Assembly: GCF_009905375.1 (NCBI RefSeq)
Contig: NC_133652.1
Location: 117,638,676 to 117,702,675, forward strand
Direction: 5' to 3'
Length of the DNA: 64,000 bases
From: Apium graveolens
Taxonomy: Eukaryota; Streptophyta; Magnoliopsida; Apiales; Apiaceae
The notes beneath the pieces were generated by a model that was not told the DNA's origin, ran no database searches, and saw only the letters and a program-made list of their open reading frames with translations. Below, piece by piece: positions 56,663 through 64,000 of this stretch. The stretch's first letter is position 1. Each line of letters starts with the position of its first letter. A program made the position numbers and the translations under genes.

Positions 56663-58060
56663 CATATATACCACTTAGAACGTCTTATAATAGCTTAAAT
56701 TGGTGTCTTGAAATCAAGTATTTTGTGTATTTGATATGTTTTTCTAGTGTTTGTGCATTTCAGGGTATTAGTTGCATTTCGGGAGAGAATTCATCAATAA
56801 TAAGCCTTGGCATGTGTTTAGCATTACAAGTGGGAAGATAGGAGCAGATTACAGCGAAGAAACGGAGTAAAACAGATAAATTTTCCAGAAGGGGTCTGAG
56901 CGCCCGCTCAGGAAAGCTGAGCGGTCGTGCAGGGTCGTAAATTCAGATTTATTATTTTAGACTTCTATTTCTGTTTGGATTCCAACTTCTGAGTTATCTG
57001 GGTTTTATGGGACTCCTATATAAGTATATTTCAGAGACGTTTCACAAAGGTTGGATCGTTGTATTAATCAAGGAGCGAAGGAGATAAGGAAGAAGACCGT
57101 TTTAGCACACCGCAACGAAGAGGAAGCATATTTTCTTGTGATTCTTTATTTCGTTGTAACGTTGGATGCTAGTTTTCTTACTTTGAACCTATTTACTCTT
57201 GTGACGTACTCTGGTTTAATATAAGTAGTTTAGTTATTATTCTCTTGTGTTTATTTATCATGTTTTCATATGAACTCATGATGACGATGAGTGCTATCAT
57301 GGGTTAATCGTGATAATGGGGTCGTAACGGATTTACTATGGAATTCTTTAGTTAGTTGTTTAATACCTTAATGTGTGATGATTGTATGATATCTAGTATT
57401 GGTTGTGCGTATTCGTCTTATGTGCGTCGCGAACATATAAGATAGGGTGTTAATCTCTTGTGAAGCGACGATGGATCTTGAGATTTAGAACTTGCCATGC
57501 TAGCATATGTTCATGTATGAATATTCATGATCAATGGGTAACTCTAACAGTTTTATTCGCCCTATGTAATCAAAAAGTAATAACTTGTGCTTAAATTGTT
57601 ATGTTATAATTTCTGTAGACATATAGGGACTCAACATAATTGATGCCTATTCAACTTCTATCTTAATTGTGGATGTTTGGTAGAATGGTATTAGTACAAT
57701 GAAAGTTGGCTTTTATCAGTTTCGTGTTCTTCGATTAATATCATCACTGTTGCATGCTAAGGGTAATAACAATAGCTATTGAAGGAAGTAGTAATGAAGT
57801 TGTGATCTCATGAGTGTTTTAATATTATTAATTTGAGTGTTAATTAAGTGGTTAATTATAGTAGTTAATTGTAGTTAATAATTAGTTAATCAATTCTAAG
57901 TGTTAGTGTCTTAACATTGAGAAGTAATCATACATTGGTGAGTGAGTTAATTGAACAATAATTAGTCTGAGTCTATGTGGGAACGAACTAGAAAGTATTC
58001 TATATTACTTGCAAACGCGTATACTTGCATGTGTTAATAGCGCGTGTTTTCGCCCAAACA
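56663..58060 (+). repeat. Solo Athila-type LTR in the outer gag
   Basis: It resembles the Athila LTRs at 10.8 and 21.7 kb in order and words (ACCACTTAGAACG, GTGTTTGTGCATTTCAGG, GCACACCGCAACGAAGAGG, GGTTGTGCGTATTCGTCTTATG, GCGCGTGTTTTCGCCCAAACA) but is a more distant subfamily. It has a smaller GC-rich patch at 56,898-56,935. The left end lacks a clear TG. CAAGT flanks both sides (56,658-56,662 and 58,059-58,063, overlapping the apparent CA end), so the exact boundary is uncertain. Confidence 0.75.
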
Positions 58061-58167
58061 AGTGGATTGGCCATCATGATAAACAACATTATTTTCTTTT
58101 TCCAAACAGTGTAGTTAGCTTTGTCAAAGGTAGGAATTTTGATGCTACTGATTTTCTGTGTATTCAT
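58061..58167 (-). pseudogene. Outer Sirevirus gag N-terminus
   Basis: ATG at 58,165-58,167 starts MNTQKISSIKIPTFDKANYTVWKKKIMLFIMMANP, the usual start of Sirevirus gag (PxFDKxNYxxWKxKM). It breaks off at the solo Athila-type LTR. Confidence 0.88.
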
Positions 58168-58204
58168 TCTTCCAAGATCTTGAATTTGTTTACTTTCAGA
58201 TTTT

Positions 58205-58216
58205 GCTCTGATACCA
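58205..58216 (-). other. Outer Sirevirus primer-binding site
   Basis: The minus strand reads TGGTATCAGAGC two bases after the 5' LTR end, the initiator Met-tRNA primer site. Confidence 0.93.
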
Positions 58217-58218
58217 CT

Positions 58219-59633
58219 TGTTATGTAATGAATCACACACAGAGGGGGGTGAATGTGTTTTTCTGATTTTAGGCTTTTCTTGCAAGGTAATGGTTGAACA
58301 AAGTAAATTAAATATTGTATAGAAAAGTGTTCATGCAGAATCTAAACTTGCAGAAAATAAAGAACACAAATCTTAAAAACTCACTTAATTTTTATATTAA
58401 AAATTAAGACTATTTTGCTACAAAATTTTTAAGCTCTTTGATGTTAAAGAGCTCAGCTTCTTCTTGAGAGTGATACAAGAGATTTGATCCAAATTGTTAC
58501 ATCTAACTAGAGAACCAGTGTTAACTTTATAACTCAGTTAACTGCTGGTTTACACAGTGGATAATAAACATGCTATTAGCTTTTCTAAATTGTCACTTAT
58601 CATTTCTATTTATTGGAAAACCAAATATTCCATTTCTGGCTTAGCATATCTTTGGCATCCCGTGTTTTCTTTAATCTTCCTCTTTCAGTTAATCTTTGTC
58701 ATTGATCTTGCACACTCTTCAAACTGCTTTTCGTAGACTTGTCAATCCAGCTGTTGTATTTTTTGTTGATTGTTTATCTTGGATATTGAACTGATCTGTA
58801 ATTCTGTACTTTGAGACTATACCTCGAGATTTCCAGTTTGAATTAATAGAACACTTGACATCTCGATAAGTACATAGGCTTATCGAGATCTCTAGCACTC
58901 CATATTGAGTTTGGCTTGTAGAGGTCTTCAGCTTGTCGAGATCTCTAGTCTTCACATCTTCACTCTGACTTGTAGATATCTCTGAGTTCTCGAATTAATG
59001 TAGGCTTGTCGACAACTCTGAGTTCTCTAGTGAAGGAATGACTTGTCGATATCTCCAATCTTCAGTTCTGCAAATTGGCTTTTCGATATCTTCTTGAGTT
59101 CTCGAGTAGCTTTCCTGACTTCTCTATTCCCGGTGGATGTTGCTCATCCGTCGAGTAGTGATTGTTCATCCATCGAGTAGATATTGCTCATTCGTCAAGT
59201 AGATATTGCTCATCCATCGAGTAGATATTGCCCATCCGCCGAGTAGATATTGCTCATCCTTCGGCTAGCCAAACTACTATCCCGATGGATGTTCCTCATT
59301 CGTCGGCACTCTCTGGAGTTCTCGAATGACTTCTCTATAACATTAAATATGTGACTTTTAGAGATCTTGACTTAGAATATTTTTCTCCAAACAGATTTAT
59401 TCAACTCCAAACTTCTTCAAAATTCTTCTGAGGCATGGTCTTCTTGATTTTCTTCCAGATGGAATCCTTAGGCTTGATACTGTTTTAGGAAAAAGACTTC
59501 AGTCTGCTCCTTTGCATTTTTACAGACTTTAAGTGTTACAAGTACAAAATACAAATTTAGATAACAATACAACTTACTCAGCGTTAACAGATTATCTTAG
59601 TCTTATTAAAGTACAGGAATGTCTTTTACAACA
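58219..59633 (-). repeat. Outer Sirevirus 5' LTR
   Basis: 1,415 bp, TGTTATGTAATG to TTTTACAACA. Same minisatellite (about 59,133-59,310) and short motifs as the 3' LTR. Confidence 0.93.
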
Positions 59634-59744
59634 TTTTAGTAGGTCTTTTTTCAGTTGGTTTGTTTATTCTCATTTATGACTCATTTATGACCGTCGGATA
59701 TTTTTAATTAAGTGATCAGGACCGTTAGATCCCGTTACTAAAAT

Positions 59745-59960
59745 AATATGCACTACTCAAATTTTTAGGTTCGAATCCTACCAATAACAAATATTTATAT
59801 TATTATTTTACACTACTCAAACTCCTAGGTTTGAACCCTGCCAACAACAAATATTTATATTATTATGTACATGCTATTCAAGTTTCAGGTTCGAATTCCG
59901 CTAATAAAAAATATTAATATTATTATTTATAAATATACTAATAAGGTTAATGATCCAAAT
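59745..59960 (+). repeat. Tandem repeat array with B-box-like motif, about 3 units
   Basis: Units ACTACTCAAATTTTTAGGTTCGAATCC, then TACCAATAACAAATATTTATA and a TATTATTATT tail. Same consensus, orientation and end (AAATATACTAATAAGG) as 25,990-26,290. Without the outer Sirevirus, the two arrays would lie a few hundred bp apart. Confidence 0.75.
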
Positions 59961-60148
59961 CTTATCAATTATATATATTATTTAATATTAATTAAAATAA
60001 ATTTATTATGATTTTAAATAATACTCTAGCTCTCCATAAAGATAGAATTTTAATAACCGAAGGGTCTCTCCATGAAGTGAGAGGTTTGAATTTCTCTCTC
60101 CTTATAGTAAACCATTTAGAATTTGTGTGAGTTTTTCTGAGATCTGGC

Positions 60149-61314
60149 ATGGAGAATCTAGACGTCTTGATGACTGACTTAGATATCTCAAATGAAGAGA
60201 ATGTGGAGTTTTTTTTTAGGATGACTTGGAGGAGGAAAGTAATAGGTTTGAGCTATGTGTCGTGGGTAGATTCTTAACCGAGAAAAACATCAATGTAAGG
60301 GCGATGAAATCGAAATTGGCAGATCTGTGGCGACCAGCGATGGGAATAAGTATAAAACCTTTAAGGTCAGGTATTTTTCTATTTCAATTTTTCCACAAGG
60401 ATGATATGAAATGGATGTTGAATAATGGACCCTAGTCTTTCGATGGTGCCCTGTTGGTGGTTAACTCTGTTCGTATGGGGGAGGAGCCTTTAAATGTTTC
60501 ATTGAATGAGGCCGAGTTTTGGATTCAGATATACGACCTTCCTAGTGGTTTTATGACAGAAGCGGTTGGAAGGCAATTGGGTAATTTCTTCGTGCAATTT
60601 GTCTCTTATGATCCTAGTAACAATGATAGCATCTGGAGAGAGTACATGCGTGTTCGTATTAAGGTGGATGTTAGATTACCTCTGAAGAGAAAGAAGAAGG
60701 TCAGTAGGAGGAATAAGACAGACTTTATTGTTAATGTCAAGTATGAAAAATTAAGTGATTTTTGTTTCTTGTGTGGAATGTTGTCGCATACTGAGAGGTT
60801 CTGTAAGAAAAAGCTGTAAGATGAAGCAGGTTCGGTGGTAAGGGAGTGGGGAGGATGGTTTCGAGCGCCGCCGAGGAGAGGTATAAATCAGGAACGTAGT
60901 AAATGGCTGCGTGATGAGAAGGACGAGAATTGGGGCATGAAAGGCGGGAGGGATAACAGTCAGGGTTTTCAAAATCCTAATTTTTAGCAAGGAAGTAGTT
61001 TGTTCCGTGATGGGAGGTATGAGGTGAATAAGTTGGCTATAATTACGGGATTTACAAGTAAGGAGGGATTTTCTGTTACTCCAGGAGCGGGAAGTTCAAG
61101 TTTGAAATTGATTAATGGGCCAGAGGAAGCGGAGTTAATTGGGCTTGACTTAGAGGAGAGGAAAAGGAAAAGGCTAAGCCCAAAAGAGATTGAAGAGGTT
61201 GGTGTATCAAATGGTAACAACAACATGGATTATGTACTTTCTAGTTCTGATTGTACAGAAACCAACAATACTTTTTTGGCTCCGCTTGCTAGGCAAGCGA
61301 GCCAGGGCCAATGA
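60149..61314 (+). pseudogene. L1-type LINE ORF1 (DUF4283-like, zinc knuckle)
   Basis: Starts at ATG 60,149-60,151 (MENLDVLMTDLDISNEENVEFF). After a shift at the T run 60,209-60,217 it continues DDLEEESNRFELCVVGRFLTEKNINVRAMKSKLADLWRP, GISIKPLRSGIFLFQFFHKDDMKWMLNNGP, a TAG where Trp is expected (60,433-60,435), LNEAEFWIQIYDLPSGFMTEAVGRQLGNF, and a CCHC-type FCFLCGMLSHTERFC. A stop at 60,817-60,819 and another near 60,985 interrupt the low-complexity C-terminal part. ORF1 binds LINE RNA. Its TGA (61,312-61,314) overlaps the ORF2 ATG. Confidence 0.88.
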
Positions 61315-64000
61315 ATTGTGTTAGCTGGAACTGTCGAGGACTTGGGAAGCCTCGTACAGTTCGTGTTCTATGCGATCTTGTTAAGGATCGTAATCCCGAT
61401 ATTTTATTTTTAAGTGAAACTATTTCAGTAAGTAGGAAAATTGAAGAACTTCGTATTAAGATGGGTTATGATAGTTGCTTTTCAGTTGATAAGGTGGGAA
61501 GAAGTGGAGGTTTAGCAGTTTTCTGGAGGAATTCAGCGAGGTGCAACATTACGGGATACTCTCGTAGTCATATTGATCTTGTTTTTTTAGAGAATAATGT
61601 TGAAGTGTGGCATTTGTCTTGTTTCTATGGTTTTCCCGACCGTGCCAGAAGGAAGGAATCCTGGAATTTGATTCGAGCTTTATCTAGATTATCTCCCCTT
61701 CCTTGGTGCATTATAGGTGATTTTAATGACTTGTTATACAATTCGGATAAACAAGGAGTGCATCCTCACCCTAATGCTTTAATGGAAGGTTTTAGAAAGG
61801 CTGTAGATGATAGTGAGCTTTGTGAGTTAGATTTGTTGGGTGGTTTGTTTACCTGGGAAAAAAGTCGAGGGAAGGATGATTGGGTTCGAGAACGTCTGGA
61901 TCGAGCGTTTGCTAATATGAGCTGGTGGGCTAGATTTCCTTTGTGTAAGTTGAAGGTTATTGTCACTCCAGTGTCTGACCATGATCCTATATAGCTGGTG
62001 TTGTTTGATATTGAAATCTCGAAAAAGAAGTTCAGATTTAGGTTTGAAAATATGTGGCTTAAGGAGGCATCTTTCTTACGAGAAACCACTGAGTTTTGGA
62101 GAAGTATTCCTTTCTCTCATTTGATTCCTAAACTGCATTCAATATCAGATTTTATGGAGAAATGGGGTCGGAAATTTTTTAATAAGTTAAAGGAAAAATT
62201 AAAGAAGCAGAAAGTAGTTTTGGATTCGTTGAAGGATAAAACAGATGCTAGCAGTGTTAAAAGTTTTTTGGAGGAAAAACAGAAGCTGAATGAGATTTTG
62301 CTGCAAGAGGAATTATACAGGAAACAAAGGGCAAAGCTGTTTTGGTTACAGGAAGGGGATGATAATACGCGTTTCTTCCATGCAAGTGCTTCAGCAAGAA
62401 GAAAAGCAAATCGTATAGATTTTTTTGGGTCTGATGACGGAGTTCGAGTGGAGGATACAGAAGGCATGTGTTCTGTAGTTAAGGATTACTTTTCGAAAGT
62501 GTTTGCAGAACCTGATCATATTGCTCAGGGAGGTCATGAAAGTAGTCCGAGAATGGTAACAGAGGAACAGAATGATTTGTTGATAGCAGAGGTTACGTTT
62601 GAGGAGTTCACGGTGGCTATAAAACAGATGCACCCTGATAAAGCATCCGGTCCGGATGGTCTAAATCCCGCTTTTTATCAGAGTTTTTGGTCAATCATGG
62701 GGAAGGAGGTTTATATATGTTGTAAAGATTGGCTAGAAGAGAATCCTTTTCCTGCTAGTCTGAACAATACAAATGTGGTGCTGATTCCTAAAAAAGGTGA
62801 TGCAGCTTCGATGAAAGACTATAGACCAATTGCTCTGTGCAATGTTCTCTACAAAATCATGGCTCAAGTCTTGGCTAATCGTCTTAAAGTATTTTTACCA
62901 GCTCTTATTTCTAAAAATCAGTCAATATTTGTGCCCGATAGGAATATCACAGATAACGTTGTGGTTGCTTTTGAAGTCATTCATCATATGAGGAATAAAA
63001 CTGGTGGTCAGGAAGGGGAAATTGCTTTGAAGCTAGATGTTAGTAAAGCATATGACAGAGTGAATTGGAAGTACTTGCAGTCGAATGGTTTTGCTGGGCT
63101 TTTGTAAGCAGTGGATTGCTTGGGTGATGAGATGTGTTACAACGATATCTTATGATTTCTGTTTCAATGGTGTGAGTATAGGTCCAGTAATTCCTCGAAG
63201 GGGTTTGAGACAGGGAGACCCTATCTCCCCGTACCTCTTTTTGTTTTGTGTGGAAGGTCTTTCGAATGCTCTGGATGTAGCTGCAAGTAGTGGTCAAATC
63301 AGTGGATGCAGAATCAGTCCTAATGCTCCTCTGATCACTCACCTTCTCTTTGCCAATGACAACTTTCTCTTTTTTAAAGCAAACAGAGAGGAGGTTATTC
63401 GGGTTAAAAACCTGTTAGCTCATTATGCAGACTTTTCAGGTCAGGCCATTAATTTCCAAAAATCGGGCATCTTCTTTAGCTCGAATGTAAGGAGGGATAA
63501 GCAATTAGAGTTTTCGAATTTGTTAGGGGTTTATAATGATATTAGCACAAGTAACTATCTGGGTTACCTTCACTGATTGGCCGTTCTAAGAAGAGAGTAT
63601 TCACTTTCTTGAAAGAGAAGATCAGGAAAAGAATTCAAGCGTGGGGTGCTAAACCTATTTCCAGGGCTGGTAAAACAGTTTTGCTGAAGAATGTAGCTCA
63701 GTCCATACCCTCTTACTGTATGTCATGTTTCTTGTTACCTAAAACATTATGTCAGGAGATTGAGATAATGTTTAACAATTACTGGTGGAAGTCTGATACT
63801 AATCAGCGCAAAGGAATAAATTAGCATTCTTGGGGATCCATGAGTATGTCTAAAGCTAAAGGGGGGTTGGGCTTTAGAAGTTTGTTTGGATTTAATATTG
63901 CGTTGTTGGGAAAACATGTTTGGAGATGCATTTCAAATCCTCAGCTGCTGGCCTCAAGAGTTTTGAGAGCTCGTTATTTTCCGAGTACTAGTATTCTGGA
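61311..64000 (+). pseudogene. L1-type LINE ORF2 (endonuclease, reverse transcriptase), partial at window edge
   Basis: Endonuclease at 61,311-61,994: MNCVSWNCRGLGKPRTV, DILFLSET, RSGGLAVFW, CIIGDFNDLL, FTWEKSRGKDDWVRERLDRAF, PVSDHDPI, then TAG. Reverse transcriptase from 61,995: AKLFWLQEGDDNTRFFHASASARR, MHPDKASGPDGLNPAFYQSFW, VVLIPKKGDAASMKDYRPIALCNVLYKIMAQVLANRLK, ISKNQSIFVPDRNITDN, ALKLDVSKAYDRVNW; frameshift near 63,085; PRRGLRQGDPISPYLFLFCVEGLS, then HLLFANDNFLFFKA, where the catalytic FADD reads FAND. A further shift at about 63,570 and a TAG at 63,822-63,824. It continues LGFRSLFGFNIALLGKHVWR to the window edge; zf-RVT and RNase H would lie beyond. Confidence 0.94.

Larger units (their letters stand above)
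26506..59633 (-). mobile_element. Outer Sirevirus-like copia element containing nested insertions
   Basis: Terminal LTRs at 26,506-27,919 and 58,219-59,633 with perfect TSD TTTTA (26,501-26,505 and 59,634-59,638). Minus-strand order: 5' LTR, Met-tRNA-type primer site, gag (interrupted by a solo Athila-type LTR and by the TAR/Tork copia element), a protease remnant, a heavily deleted pol, spacer, aORF, polypurine tract, 3' LTR. The LTRs differ by several percent by eye, more than those of the elements nested inside it, which agrees with the insertion order. Confidence 0.93.

Noticed and set aside
60200..60225. Programmed frameshift at the T run of LINE ORF1
   Set aside because: The shift is most simply explained by one extra base at the T/G run; the element carries several other inactivating lesions, and frameshifting here is not known for this family.

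Overview
The window is plant nuclear DNA, almost certainly from a eudicot, and is made almost entirely of transposable elements inserted into one another. The evidence is the AT-rich sequence, Ty1/copia Sirevirus-type and TAR/Tork-type elements, a Ty3/gypsy Athila element with an Asp-tRNA-like primer site, chromovirus-type LTRs, plant L1-type LINEs with a C-terminal zf-RVT/RNase H region, and a Stowaway MITE. I found no host protein gene, rRNA, tRNA or CRISPR array. The species cannot be fixed from the sequence.

Layout. (1) 1-5.88 kb: 5'-truncated internal region of a minus-strand Sirevirus-type copia element (gag remnant, pol, and the start of an extra ORF, aORF, running off the left edge). 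(2) 5.9-7.6 kb: gene-free DNA with a solo Sirevirus LTR (target-site duplication, TSD, TCATA). (3) 7.63-24.3 kb: the 3' end of a LINE (zf-RVT plus RNase H), split inside its RNase H by a cluster of chromovirus-type LTRs (TSD TTTTT). The third LTR copy is split by an Athila element (TSD GATAC), which itself carries a 3.4 kb solo LTR (TSD CATAC) and a Stowaway MITE (TSD TA). (4) 24.3-26.5 kb: AT-rich DNA with an imperfect inverted-repeat element and a short tandem array carrying a tRNA B-box-like motif. (5) 26,506-59,633: one minus-strand Sirevirus-like element (TSD TTTTA). Its gag is split by a minus-strand TAR/Tork copia element (36,269-56,394, TSD AGTTC), which in turn contains a plus-strand Sirevirus (38,176-50,318) arranged as 3' internal end - LTR - internal - LTR. 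A solo Athila-type LTR lies in the first part of the outer gag. (6) 59.6-60.1 kb: a second B-box-like array. (7) 60.1-64 kb: a plus-strand L1-type LINE with ORF1 and most of ORF2, running off the right edge.

Every element is defective. Single-base stops predominate, many readable as CAA/CAG/CGA to TAA/TAG/TGA or TGG to TAG, and there are frameshifts, internal deletions, and catalytic Asp-to-Asn changes in two reverse transcriptases. The most interesting feature is the Sirevirus aORF module. Three diverged copies (minus at the left edge, minus at 28-33 kb, plus at 45.8-49.5 kb) share an N-terminal domain, and each has a TATA-like motif about 145-160 nt before its ATG. One copy also has a separate 89-residue ORF with its own TATA box. 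Each Sirevirus subfamily is peppered with its own short half-palindromic motif. Coordinates of LTR ends are base-level where a TSD supports them. Statements of similarity are by eye.
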